From: Streptomyces lunaelactis
Lineage (GTDB): Bacteria > Actinomycetota > Actinomycetes > Streptomycetales > Streptomycetaceae
Direction of reading: 5' to 3'
NCBI RefSeq assembly: GCF_003054555.1
Contig: NZ_CP026304.1
Span: 4,588,001 to 4,652,000 of the forward strand
DNA: 64,000 nucleotides
The notes under the pieces were generated by a model, which did no database searches, had not been told where the DNA came from, and saw only the letters and a program-made list of their open reading frames with translations. Positions within the stretch are counted from its first letter, which is position 1. Every line of letters begins with the position of its first letter. Shown in pieces: positions 41,686 through 52,550 of this stretch. Both the position numbers and the translations under genes were made by a program.

Positions 41686-42002
41686 CCGTTCCACCGGACG
41701 ACCGGACCTTCCGGCGCGAGATGGCTACGGCTTACAGATCGGGGTGGCATTTCATCGACCTCGTCACGGCAATCCCCCACCGTGGCGACTCGTTGATGGT
41801 CACCCTGTTCGGAGAGCCGATAGTCGTGGCGCGCGAGGAGGACGAGGACGTCCGTGCCTATCGGTGCCTTCGCCGGCCCCGTGGAGCTCCGCAGCCCGTC
41901 CGCTGTGCCATCCGGTACGGCATGATTTTCGTCAATCTCGACCAGCGCGATCACCAGCTGGCCGAGCCCGACGCCACCACCGCCACCCCCCGCAGTGCCT
42001 GA
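41682..42002 (+). CDS. Rieske-like protein with both cluster histidines replaced by arginine
   Basis: A 106-residue protein coupled to the peptide gene by ATGA. The pattern GWHFIDLVTAIPHRGDSLMV, TLFGEPIVVAREEDEDVRAY and GMIFVNLDQ follows the N-terminal Rieske domain of ring-hydroxylating oxygenases. The cluster motifs should be CxH and CxxH; here they are Cys62-Leu-Arg64 and Cys75-Ala-Ile-Arg78. Both histidines are arginine, and the loop between is short. A normal Rieske [2Fe-2S] cluster is therefore unlikely. It may bind an altered cluster, or use the fold for binding. The partner peptide gene suggests a role in making or handling the peptide; this is inference. Confidence 0.65.
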   Translation: MTVPPDDRTFRREMATAYRSGWHFIDLVTAIPHRGDSLMVTLFGEPIVVAREEDEDVRAYRCLRRPRGAPQPVRCAIRYGMIFVNLDQRDHQLAEPDATTATPRSA

Positions 42003-42044
42003 GCGGTTCCCCCGTCGTTGTAAATCGCTCGGGCGCTTCCCCCA

Positions 42045-42089
42045 CACAGCGGCGCCATCGTGGACCTGAAACGCGATGGCGCCGCTGTG
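42045..42089 (+). terminator. Terminator after the Rieske-like gene
   Basis: A perfect 16-bp stem (CACAGCGGCGCCATCG and its complement), 13-base loop, then CTTTTTCC. Confidence 0.93.
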
Positions 42090-42177
42090 CTTTTTCCGTA
42101 CGCGAGGCCGACCGCACGTGAACTCCGCGCGCCGGTAAGGGGTCGCCGACTCCGCACGCCGGTAAGGGGCCGCCGCG

Positions 42178-42585
42178 TCAGCCCCGCCCGAGCGCCCGGT
42201 CCAGGGCGATCTCGATGAGCACCCGGTCCGGGTTGGGCGCCGGCATGCGCTCGTAGCGCTCCGCGTAACGCCGTACCGCGTCCTCGACGGCTTCCCTCTC
42301 CGTGCGTACGGTCGCCCGCCCCTCCAGCGTCGCCCAGCGGCCTCTGTGGACCTGGCACACGGCCACGCGTGCCCCGCCCTGCCGCTGCGCGGCCAGGATG
42401 TTGGCCACCTTCGTGCTGCTCTTGTTCGTGATGACGCGGGCCAGCCCGGCCTCGGGGTCGTACGTCACTCCCACCGGCACGACATGCGGACTGCCGTCCG
42501 GGCGCTGTGTAGTGAGGGTGCACAGATGGTATTCACGCCAGAACGCCAGGTATTCGGGGCTGGGGTCGCGTACGTCGATGGCCAT
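42178..42585 (-). CDS. PPOX-class F420-dependent protein
   Basis: A 135-residue split-barrel protein from ATG 42585: EYHLCTLTTQRPDGSPHVVP, VGVTYDPEAGLARVITNKSS, TKVANILAAQRQGGARVAVC and GRWATLEGRATVRTERE. This order fits the F420-binding class of the pyridoxamine-oxidase-like superfamily in actinobacteria. The substrate is unknown. The gene is divergent from clpB; no good ribosome site is seen, so it may be read from a leaderless transcript. Confidence 0.85.
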   Translation of the reverse strand: MAIDVRDPSPEYLAFWREYHLCTLTTQRPDGSPHVVPVGVTYDPEAGLARVITNKSSTKVANILAAQRQGGARVAVCQVHRGRWATLEGRATVRTEREAVEDAVRRYAERYERMPAPNPDRVLIEIALDRALGRG

Positions 42586-42665
42586 GGTCAGAGGGTAGAT
42601 GTGGCGGCGATCGTCCGTCCCGCCATCCCCGTCTTCTCGTTCGAGGCGGCTGGTTGAGAGGAATA

Positions 42666-42686
42666 GTTGAGTGGAATACACTCAAC
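42666..42686. promoter_or_regulatory. HAIR element (HspR site) upstream of clpB
   Basis: GTTGAGT, seven bases, ACTCAAC, a fully symmetric variant of the HspR box. It lies 78 bases before clpB, placing it in the HspR regulon with dnaK. Confidence 0.85.
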
Positions 42687-42764
42687 TTTGTGCAGGTTGA
42701 ATGAGTCAGTATTGAAGGAAGAGCCGCATCAGCGCAGGCCATCAGCAAGGAGGAGAGAGCGCAC

Positions 42765-45350
<2,586 letters not shown>

Positions 45351-45492
45351 GGGTGCGGGGTCTGCCCCCCCGGTTACGGAGAACCCCGCGGCCGGAACTT
45401 GTCAGCTCGCAGCGGATCGGGGGCGGCCGGGGTTGCCATGCCCCGGCGGGGATGGGAGAGGATGGAGGGAACCGTACGAAGGGAAATACACG

Positions 45493-46032
45493 GTGACCAT
45501 CGATCCGTCCTCGATTCCTCATTTCGGGGGCCAGCCCCAGCCTCAGGCCGCAGGACCGGCGGGCCCCGTCGTTCCCGACCAGGACCTGGTCAAGCAGCTC
45601 CTCGACCAGATGGAGCTGAAGTACGTCGTCGACGACGAGGGCGACCTCGCGGCGCCGTGGGAAGAGTTCCGCACGTACTTCATGTTCCGCGGCGAGGACG
45701 ACCAGCAGGTCTTCTCGGTGCGCACCTTCTACGACCGTCCGCACGCGCTCGAGGACAAAGCCAAGATCCTCGACGCGATCGACGACTGGAACCGCCGCAC
45801 CCTGTGGCCGAAGGTCTACACGCACATCCACGACGAGGAGGACGGCCCCACCACGGTCCGCCTCATCGGCGAGGCCCAGATGCTGATCGGCACCGGCGTC
45901 AACCTGGAGCACTTCGTGTCGTCGACCGTCAGCTGGGTGCGCGCCTCGATCGAGTTCGACAAGTGGCTCGTGGAGCAGTTCGGCCTGGAGACGGCGGACG
46001 CGGACGAGAAGCCCGAAGACGACGAGGCCTGA
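45493..46032 (+). CDS. YbjN-domain protein
   Basis: A 179-residue acidic protein from GTG 45493 behind GAAGGGA. The N-terminal 25 residues are Pro/Gln-rich. The core (LVKQLLDQMELKYVVDDEGD, FRTYFMFRGEDDQQVFSVRT, AKILDAIDDWNRRTLWPKVY) and the end HFVSSTVSWVRASIEFDKWL follow the YbjN pattern, a fold related to type III secretion chaperones. The role in Streptomyces is unknown. It may be co-expressed with clpB. Confidence 0.85.
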   Translation: MTIDPSSIPHFGGQPQPQAAGPAGPVVPDQDLVKQLLDQMELKYVVDDEGDLAAPWEEFRTYFMFRGEDDQQVFSVRTFYDRPHALEDKAKILDAIDDWNRRTLWPKVYTHIHDEEDGPTTVRLIGEAQMLIGTGVNLEHFVSSTVSWVRASIEFDKWLVEQFGLETADADEKPEDDEA

Positions 46033-46062
46033 GCAGCCGGCCGGCAGCCTGAGCACCACCCG

Positions 46063-47265
46063 CTACAGCGCCAGCGGGGACAGTGTCAGCAGATACGTCC
46101 CGTAGGCGAACGAAAGCCCGGCCAGGGCGACGGTCACCGCGACCGTCGCCCCCGGCCGGGCTTTCGTCATGACGCGGGCCAGGGGCAGCAGCAGCGGGAA
46201 CGCCGGCAGCAGAAACCGCGGCTTGGACTCGAAGAAGCCCGAGCCGCCGACCGTGATCAGCACCAGCACCGCGGTGTACACGAGCAGCGCCACCGGTGGC
46301 CTCTCCAGCGCGAACAGCGCGAACAGCAGCAGCGCCGCCGCGACGATCAGCAGCGCCAGTACGAGCGAGAACATCGTCGGCCGCAGCACGATGTCCCGCA
46401 CCATCCTCAGCGCCCCGATCCCGAAGTCGAACTGCGAGGTCCAGCCGCGCTGCACCGCGAAGTACCCGCCCAGCGGATCGCCCGTACGGAAGCCGACGGA
46501 GAGCACGAAGCCGCACCAGCCCACCGGTGCCACCACCGCCCCCGTCCAGATCCGCCACCCCGCGCGCTCGCCCCGCCGGTGCGCCGTGAACACCTCGTAC
46601 GCCGCCACCGCGACCACCGCCGCGGCCACCGCGATCCCGTTGGGCCGGGAGAGCCCGGCGAGCGTCGCCAGCGTGCCGGCCCACAGCCAGCGCCGGGTGA
46701 GCACCGAGTACAGCGACCAGGCGGCGAAGGCCGTGAGCACCGGCTCGGTGTACGCCATGGACAGCACGATCGAGTGCGGCAGCAGCCCCCACAGCAGGAC
46801 CACCAGCGTCGCCGTGCGGCGCCCGTGCAGCCGCTCGACGATCGCGTAGATGCCCCAGGCCGCCGCGCCCGCCGCGGACCAGGAGAGCAGCAGCCCCGCC
46901 GTACCGCTCGTCACCGGCAGCACGGTCGTCACCGCCCGCACCAGCCCCGGGTACAGCGGGAAGAACGCCAGATCGCTCTGGACCGAGCCGTCCGGCCAGC
47001 GCAGGACGCGGCCGTAGCCGTGCTCGGCGATCAGCATGTACCAGTCGGAGTCCCAGGCGCGGGCGATGATCATCCGGGGCGAGCGCCCGATGTGCCAGGC
47101 CCAGCCGGCCATCACCAGCAGCCCGGTCAGCCGCGCCGCCGCGAACAGCCCCAGCGCGGGGACGGCCCGAAGCAGTGCGGCGCGCCAGCGGGGTACGGGC
47201 CGGGCACCCGCCGCCGCTGCGCTGTCGAAAGTCTCGGCGGACAGGGTGCACCTCCGGGCGCGCAC
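46063..47265 (-). CDS. Membrane mannosyltransferase-like protein (GT-C type)
   Basis: A 400-residue protein with about ten predicted membrane helices. The first loop has ARAWDSDWYMLIAEHGYGRV, where the Asp pair corresponds to the catalytic site of GT-C enzymes using polyprenyl-phosphate sugars. SDLAFFPLYPGLVRAVTTVL and SMAYTEPVLTAFAAWSLYSV follow the PIG-V/mannosyltransferase group. The start is unclear: GTG 47265 opens the frame, but the GGAGG-like site lies eight codons inside, before an out-of-frame GTG. It is thought to add mannose to a lipid or protein on the outer face of the membrane. Confidence 0.8.
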   Translation of the reverse strand: MRARRCTLSAETFDSAAAAGARPVPRWRAALLRAVPALGLFAAARLTGLLVMAGWAWHIGRSPRMIIARAWDSDWYMLIAEHGYGRVLRWPDGSVQSDLAFFPLYPGLVRAVTTVLPVTSGTAGLLLSWSAAGAAAWGIYAIVERLHGRRTATLVVLLWGLLPHSIVLSMAYTEPVLTAFAAWSLYSVLTRRWLWAGTLATLAGLSRPNGIAVAAAVVAVAAYEVFTAHRRGERAGWRIWTGAVVAPVGWCGFVLSVGFRTGDPLGGYFAVQRGWTSQFDFGIGALRMVRDIVLRPTMFSLVLALLIVAAALLLFALFALERPPVALLVYTAVLVLITVGGSGFFESKPRFLLPAFPLLLPLARVMTKARPGATVAVTVALAGLSFAYGTYLLTLSPLAL

Positions 47266-47576
47266 ATGGGTCGGTCAACCTGACCATGTGCGGCGCAAGG
47301 CGCGGATGCGAGCGCTGCGCAGCCGACCGGGCCGGTTCCTACCCGGTCGGCTGAAGTGGCGCGTGTCGCCCGTGACAGCGGGCCCCTCAGCCGCTAAGCG
47401 GTGTCCCCGGGGCCGCTTGGAGACCCTTGAGGCCGGTCACGGCCTCCTGGAGCGCCGACTCGCGTCAGCGGCTCCGGTGAAGGCCTGAACATGCTCACCG
47501 GTAGGCCGGTGTTCCCCGTGATGCCTATCGTGAGGGCCGAATCTCCTGGTTGGTGGACTCGGGAAAGCGGGATCGT
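47266..47576. other. Divergent promoter region with a hairpin
   Basis: These 311 bases between two divergent genes hold one perfect inverted repeat, CAGCCGACCGGG (47320-47331) with CCCGGTCGGCTG (47342-47353). I see no further coding sequence. Confidence 0.6.
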
Positions 47577-48788
47577 ATGAACACGGCGGGGACGGCTGAC
47601 GCGCGCGGCGTAGTGGGCTCGGCAGGCTGGAGCCCTGCGGCGCGGGTGCGGGGCATGGGTACGTCGATCTTCACGGAGATGACGGAGCTGGCGCGGCGCA
47701 CTGGAGCCGTGAACCTCGGGCAGGGAGTGCCGGAGCTGGACAGCCCGGCCGCGCTGCTCAAGGACGTGGCGGATGCGGTGCTCGCGGGCAGCAACCAGTA
47801 CCCGCCGGCTCATGGGTTCCCGGCGCTGCGTGAGGCTGTCGCCGCTCATCAGCTGCGCCGGTACGGCCTCGACTACCAGCCTCAGGGCGAGGTGCTGGTC
47901 ACCACGGGGGCGACGGAAGCCCTCGCGGCGGCCCTCCTGGCTCTCTGCGACCCCGGTGACGAGGTCATCGCCTTCGACCCCTGCTACGACGCGTACGCGG
48001 CGGATGCCCGGCTTGCAGGGGCACGGTTGGTCGCTGTCCCGCTGGTCCTCGACGGCGACGGGTTCGCCCTCGACGCCGACGCGCTGCGTGCGGCCGTTTC
48101 CCCACGTACCCGGGTGCTGATCCTGAACACTCCGCACAACCCCACGGGCATGGTCTTCAAGGCCGAAGAGCTGGAGGCCGTCGCTGATGTGTGCCGCGAG
48201 CACTCGCTGACGGTGATCACGGATGAGGTCTACGAACACCTCGTCTACAACGACGGTGCGCGCCATCTCCCCTTCGCCGCCCTGCCGGAGATGAGAGAAC
48301 GGACGGTGGTCATCTCCTCGGCGGGAAAGACCTTCAACACAACGGGCTGGAAGGTTGGTTGGGTCTGCGGGCCGGCGCCGCTCGTCGCCGCGGTGGGCGC
48401 TGCGAAGCAGTTCCTGACGTACGCCTCGGGTACTCCGTATCAGGAAGCGCTGGCGCGGGCGCTCGGATCGGTGGAGGAATGGGCGGCGGGCCTGCGGGGC
48501 ACTCTGCGCGGGAATCGGGATCTCCTGAGCGACGGCCTGACGGAAGCCGGGCTGCGGCCCTTCCGCGCGGACGCCGGCTACTTCGTGCAGGCGGACGTAC
48601 GGCCGTGGGGGTACTCGGACGGCGTCCGGTTCTGCCGGGACCTTCCGGAACGCGCGGGCGTGGTGGCGATCCCCACCTCGGCGTTCTACGTGAGCGCGGA
48701 CGCTCCGGCCTGGCTGGTGCGCTTCTCGGTCTGCAAGAGCGGGGACTCGATCCGGCAGGCTGTTGACCAGCTGATCGCAGCTCGCTGA
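47577..48788 (+). CDS. PLP-dependent aminotransferase, class I/II
   Basis: A 403-residue fold-type I enzyme from ATG 47577. Visible landmarks: VNLGQGVPELDSPAALLKDV, YPPAHGFPALREAVAAHQLR, ILNTPHNPTGMVFKAEELEA (Asn for substrate/PLP), VITDEVYEHLVYND (Asp and Tyr for the ring) and the PLP lysine in ISSAGKTFNTTGWKVGW. It belongs with the KAT/methionine-aminotransferase-like group. The substrate is unclear; an aspartate, methionine or aromatic amino donor is possible. It ends just before a terminator and is probably the last core gene before the biosynthetic cluster. Confidence 0.9.
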   Translation: MNTAGTADARGVVGSAGWSPAARVRGMGTSIFTEMTELARRTGAVNLGQGVPELDSPAALLKDVADAVLAGSNQYPPAHGFPALREAVAAHQLRRYGLDYQPQGEVLVTTGATEALAAALLALCDPGDEVIAFDPCYDAYAADARLAGARLVAVPLVLDGDGFALDADALRAAVSPRTRVLILNTPHNPTGMVFKAEELEAVADVCREHSLTVITDEVYEHLVYNDGARHLPFAALPEMRERTVVISSAGKTFNTTGWKVGWVCGPAPLVAAVGAAKQFLTYASGTPYQEALARALGSVEEWAAGLRGTLRGNRDLLSDGLTEAGLRPFRADAGYFVQADVRPWGYSDGVRFCRDLPERAGVVAIPTSAFYVSADAPAWLVRFSVCKSGDSIRQAVDQLIAAR

Positions 48789-48810
48789 CGGAAGCCGGCC
48801 GGCATGGCGA

Positions 48811-48839
48811 CGCCCCCGGCTCTCGGTGAACCGGGGGCG
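48811..48839. terminator. Hairpin terminator after the aminotransferase
   Basis: Arms CGCCCCCGG and CCGGGGGCG with an 11-base loop. Confidence 0.85.
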
Positions 48840-49037
48840 CGTGGGGAACGGATGCCGATCGCGGCTGCGAGCCTGTCAGCCCGACGGGCATCGGGGGCGG
48901 TGCCGTTGCGCGACACTCCGGAATCGGCAGAAGCCACGGACGGCAGACTCCGAACCGATCAGCCGGCGAACACCTCGCCGCGCGGCCCACCCAACCGCCT
49001 GGCTCCACCAGCCCCCGGCCCTCGTCGCGGCCCGCCG

Positions 49038-50123
49038 TTACCGGCGGATCGACCAGCCGCGTTCGCTCAGGGCGGCGCTCACGGCGGTAGCCGCCTCGGG
49101 CCCCACCATGAGCTGCACGAGACCCGCCTGCTGCCCGGTCGAGTGGTCGATCCGGACGTCCTCGATGTTGACCCCGGCACGTCCGGCGTCCGCGAATATC
49201 CGCGCCAGCTCGCCCGGCTGGTCGCTGATGAGGACCGCCACCGTCTCGTACGCGGCGGGGGCCTCGCCGTGCTTGCCGGGCACCCGCACGCGGCCCGCGT
49301 TGCCCCGGCGCAGGACGTCCTCGATGCCTGCGGCGCCGCCGCGCCGCTTGGCGTCGTCGGCGGACTGGAGGGCGCGCAGCGACTCGACGGTCTCGCCGAG
49401 GTCGGCGGCCACGCCCGCGAGTGCGTCGGCGACGGGGCCCGGATTGGCCGACAGGATCTCCACCCACATCCGGGGGTCGGAGGCCGCGATCCGGGTGACG
49501 TCGCGGATGCCCTGGCCACAGAGCCGTACGACCGTCTCGTCCGCCGCTTCCAGCCGCGCGGCGACCATCGAGGAGATGAGCTGGGGGGTGTGCGAGACGA
49601 GGGCGACGGCCCGGTCGTGGGCATCGGCGTCCATGACCACGGGCACGGCGCGGCAGAGCGCGACCAGTTCGAGGGCGAGATTCAGCACCTCGGTGTCGGT
49701 GCCCGGCGTCGGGGTGAGCACCCAGGGGCGGCCCTCGAAGAGATCGGCGGTCGCCGCGAGCGGGCCCGAACTCTCCTTGCCGGCCATCGGGTGCGTACCG
49801 ATGTACGCGCTGAGATCGATGCCCAGAGCCTCCAGCTCGCGCCGGGGGCCGCCCTTGACGCTGGCGACGTCGAGATAGCCGCGCGCGGTGCCCGTGCGCA
49901 TGGCCTCGGCGAGCGCGGTGGCGGTGTGCGCGGGCGGTACGGCGATGATCGCGAGGTCGACGCGGCCGGGCGGCGGCTCGTCACTGCCGGCGCCGAGGGC
50001 CGCCGCCGTCCGGGCCCTGTCCGGGTCGTGGTCGGCCAGATGGACGGTGACACCGCGCCCGGCGAGGGTCAGGGCGGCCGATGTGCCGATCAGACCGGCT
50101 CCGATGACGAGGGCGGTTCTCAC
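49038..50123 (-). CDS. tyrA: Prephenate dehydrogenase with ACT domain
   Basis: A 361-residue enzyme from a GTG start. The Rossmann loop is VIGAGLIGTSAALTLAGRGV. YIGTHPMAGKESSGPLAATA (catalytic His/Gly motif), HDRAVALVSHTPQLISSMVA and GQGIRDVTRIAASDPRMWVE mark the dehydrogenase domain. A C-terminal ACT domain, VAVLISDQPGELARIFADAG, would give feedback control by tyrosine. It converts prephenate to 4-hydroxyphenylpyruvate. Here it stands between the clpB region and an ammonia-lyase/decarboxylase cluster, so it may be dedicated to tyrosine supply for that cluster. A 12-codon reading frame is coupled to its start. Confidence 0.93.
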   Translation of the reverse strand: MRTALVIGAGLIGTSAALTLAGRGVTVHLADHDPDRARTAAALGAGSDEPPPGRVDLAIIAVPPAHTATALAEAMRTGTARGYLDVASVKGGPRRELEALGIDLSAYIGTHPMAGKESSGPLAATADLFEGRPWVLTPTPGTDTEVLNLALELVALCRAVPVVMDADAHDRAVALVSHTPQLISSMVAARLEAADETVVRLCGQGIRDVTRIAASDPRMWVEILSANPGPVADALAGVAADLGETVESLRALQSADDAKRRGGAAGIEDVLRRGNAGRVRVPGKHGEAPAAYETVAVLISDQPGELARIFADAGRAGVNIEDVRIDHSTGQQAGLVQLMVGPEAATAVSAALSERGWSIRR

Positions 50124-50158
50124 TGGGAGATGGCCTTGCGGACAGTTCGTACCGACAC
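50120..50158 (-). CDS. Possible 12-codon leader frame coupled to tyrA
   Basis: A GTG at 50158 follows AAGGAG with good spacing and opens MSVRTVRKAISQ (GTG read as Met), whose stop overlaps the tyrA start (GTGA). tyrA itself has no clear ribosome site, so it may depend on re-initiation after this leader. The peptide has no Tyr, Phe or Trp, so classical attenuation is unlikely. Confidence 0.4.
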   Translation of the reverse strand: MSVRTVRKAISQ

Positions 50159-50371
50159 GTCGTGCTCCTTGTGCTGCTGCTCAGTGATCGCGTGGTCCGT
50201 TCAGGTCGGATGGGCCCTCCACCGTTACCGCGCCGGGCCCGGGGTCCCGGTGCGGGTGCACGGCACGGCCGTGAAGGCACGGGTGATCGCCGAAGATCGA
50301 ATCACGGCACCGCCCGGATCCGGATGCGCTCCCGGTCGGGCCGTTGGCAAAGCCCCGGGCCAGGTGTTCCG

Positions 50372-51853
50372 TCAGTCGTCCCAATGATCGAGGACCTGGC
50401 GGCGGATCCGCGCTGGGTACGCTTGGGCGAAGGAGCTGTGCGGGAGGCGGCTTTCGCCCGGGGCGGGCAGGAGCCCGTCGTGGAACACGATGGGGCCGGT
50501 TTGGGTGGCGCGTTCTTCTTCGGTGTAGCAGTTCAGCAGGGGGTGGACGAAGCCGTTCCACGCCTCCGCACGGTCGAGGGGGTGGATTCGGGTGGCCAGA
50601 GCCCACAACAGGTCCGTATCGTCGGCCGGGTTGATGTCATCGTCCAGGACGAAGGTGGCCGCCGTGGCACGACCCGAGTGGGATTCGGAGAGCACTTCGC
50701 CGATCCGGTGAGTGAGCTCGGCCGAGTCGACACCGGGCAGCCGGTCCCGCCAGTCCTCCGGGACGGTGACCACCATCCAGTGTGATGCCGCGCGCAGCGG
50801 TGACCAGGCAGTGGTGACCGGCAGATCGGCAGCGCGCAGTTCGGCCAGTACCTCGGCCGCCTGGCCGACACCGGTGACAGTGTGGAACTCATCCACCGGT
50901 CGGCCCTCGGCCACCAGCGGCCAGATCGGGTCGTCCCGGTGGGTGATGGCTTCGACCGTGTACACCGGCTGCATCGAGGTCTCGGTGGAGGCGTAGCCGG
51001 CGAACTCGCCGAATGGTCCCTCCCGCGCGTCGCGGCCGACGGACAGGTGCCCCTCTATGACGATCTCTGCGCTTGCCGGCACCTCCAGGTCCACCGTCTC
51101 GCACGGGACGACCTCGATCGGCTCGCCGTACAGCGCCCCGATGTACCCGGCCTCGTCGACTCCCTTCGGAAGTGGAATGCCCCCGACGAACGGGATCGCC
51201 GGGTCTCCACCCTGTACCAGCGCGTAGGGCATGGGCTCGCCGAGCTGGACCCACTCCTGCCAGATCATGCCGATGTGCTGCGCCGGTATCACCAGGCCGG
51301 TCATGTGCTTGCCGTCGACCAGCATGATCCGGGCGATGGACCAGTTGGTCCACCGGCCGTCCGGGGTCTTCGCGACAATGATCCCCCAGGTGTTGGGATA
51401 GCGTCCACCGTCGAATTCGTGGACCCGGGGCACCGGGAAACGGTCGAGGGTGGCGTCGTCGCCGAGCAGCACATTCTGCTTGCAGGCCGCATCCTCACGG
51501 CCGATGAGTTTGGGTGGCACGGGCGCCAAGTGGCGGGTCCGCGCCAGGTGGTCGACCAACTCGGCGGCAGTGGTCTCAGCGGGTAACCCGACGGACAGGG
51601 CGACCCGGGCCAGCGGCTTGCCGGCAGCGGCACTCAGCGCGGCGGGTGCGCCGAGCAGCCGGAAGCCGGGCGCGACGCCCGCCACGTTCTCGAACAGCGG
51701 GGCGGCCGACTGGCGTTCGTAGGAGAGGCGGCTGATCGCGGCGGCCTCCAGGTCGGCGCTCACTGTCCGATTGATGCGCTTGAGGTCGCCGAGAGCTTCC
51801 AGCGCGTTGATGTAGCTGCGAAGGTCGCTGAACCGAGTCACGGGACGGGTCAT
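50372..51853 (-). CDS. ubiD: UbiD-family prFMN-dependent decarboxylase
   Basis: A 493-residue enzyme overlapping the ubiX gene by ATGA. The family signature is visible: NTWGIIVAKTPDGRWTNWSI, HIGMIWQEWVQLGEPMPYAL, PVEVVPCET-like IEVVPCETVDLEVPASAEIV and HLSVGRDAREGPFGEFAGYA with the catalytic Glu. UbiD enzymes use prenylated FMN made by UbiX for reversible decarboxylation of aromatic and acrylic acids. Pairs such as VdcB/VdcC act on hydroxyaryl acids. With the ammonia-lyase and PaaK-like ligase further right, coumaric acid to 4-vinylphenol is a plausible reaction, as inferred for ferroverdin/bagremycin-type clusters. Confidence 0.92.
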   Translation of the reverse strand: MTRPVTRFSDLRSYINALEALGDLKRINRTVSADLEAAAISRLSYERQSAAPLFENVAGVAPGFRLLGAPAALSAAAGKPLARVALSVGLPAETTAAELVDHLARTRHLAPVPPKLIGREDAACKQNVLLGDDATLDRFPVPRVHEFDGGRYPNTWGIIVAKTPDGRWTNWSIARIMLVDGKHMTGLVIPAQHIGMIWQEWVQLGEPMPYALVQGGDPAIPFVGGIPLPKGVDEAGYIGALYGEPIEVVPCETVDLEVPASAEIVIEGHLSVGRDAREGPFGEFAGYASTETSMQPVYTVEAITHRDDPIWPLVAEGRPVDEFHTVTGVGQAAEVLAELRAADLPVTTAWSPLRAASHWMVVTVPEDWRDRLPGVDSAELTHRIGEVLSESHSGRATAATFVLDDDINPADDTDLLWALATRIHPLDRAEAWNGFVHPLLNCYTEEERATQTGPIVFHDGLLPAPGESRLPHSSFAQAYPARIRRQVLDHWDD

Positions 51854-52497
51854 GAACGGACGCTCCTTTGTTCCATGCCGTTGTGATGTACCGGGGAGAT
51901 GTCGGTTGCGGGCCGTGGCCGGCCGGCTGCGGCCTGCGGAAAGCCCTCCCAGCGCCGGGCTCCGGCAACCTCGATCCCGAACTGATCGAGAACTCGGGCG
52001 ACGATGTGGTCGACGATGTCGTCCACCGTGCCGGGCCGGTTGTAGAAGGCGGGCATCGGCGGCACGATCACGGTGCCCATACGGGCCAACGCGAGCATGT
52101 TCTCCAAATGGATTTCATGGAGCGGGGTCTCCCGTGGCACCAGGACCAACCGGCGCCGCTCCTTGAGCGTGACGTCGGCGGCGCGGGCTACCAGCCCTTC
52201 GGCGTACCCGGCCCGGATGCCGGCCAGTGTCTTCATGCTGCACGGGACGACCACCATGCCGTCGGTGCGGAAGGAACCGGAGGAGATCGCCGCTCCCTGA
52301 TCGTCGGGCGAGTAGGTGACATCCGCCAGCGCGGCCACCTCGCGCGCACTGAGCCCGGTCTCCAGCTCCACCGTGGCGCGCGCCCAGCGGCTGAGCACCA
52401 GGTGCGTCTCCACCTGCGGGTTCCTGCGCAGCTCGGTGAGCAGTCGAACGCCCAGCACCGCGCCTGTGGCGCCGGTCATTCCCACGATCAGTCGCAT
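51850..52497 (-). CDS. ubiX: UbiX-family flavin prenyltransferase
   Basis: A 215-residue flavoprotein with the family marks MRLIVGMTGATGAVLGVRLL, VVVPCSMKTLAGIRAGYAEG, RRLVLVPRETPLHEIHLENM and IVPPMPAFYNRPGTVDDIVD. It makes prenylated FMN for the UbiD protein, whose gene it overlaps. It is about 20 residues longer than typical UbiX at the C terminus. The third small Vdc subunit (VdcD) is not found after ubiD. Divergent from a MarR gene across a short spacer with a direct repeat. Confidence 0.93.
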   Translation of the reverse strand: MRLIVGMTGATGAVLGVRLLTELRRNPQVETHLVLSRWARATVELETGLSAREVAALADVTYSPDDQGAAISSGSFRTDGMVVVPCSMKTLAGIRAGYAEGLVARAADVTLKERRRLVLVPRETPLHEIHLENMLALARMGTVIVPPMPAFYNRPGTVDDIVDHIVARVLDQFGIEVAGARRWEGFPQAAAGRPRPATDISPVHHNGMEQRSVRS

Positions 52498-52513
52498 CGT
52501 GCCTAACCTTCCG

Positions 52514-52543
52514 TGTACGGAATATCCTTGTACTGAATATACT
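52514..52543. promoter_or_regulatory. Tandem 15-bp direct repeat between ubiX and marR
   Basis: TGTACGGAATATCCT (52514-52528) is followed without gap by TGTACTGAATATACT (52529-52543): 13 of 15 positions match. It is AT-rich and ends seven bases before the marR start. It is the likely MarR site and promoter for both directions. Confidence 0.65.
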
Positions 52544-52550
52544 GCCCGTC

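Noticed and set aside
42121..42173. Short direct repeat with CGCCGGTAAGGGG next to the F420-type gene as a CRISPR or iteron array
   Set aside because: Only two copies of about 20 bases with no regular spacer; probably a local duplication.
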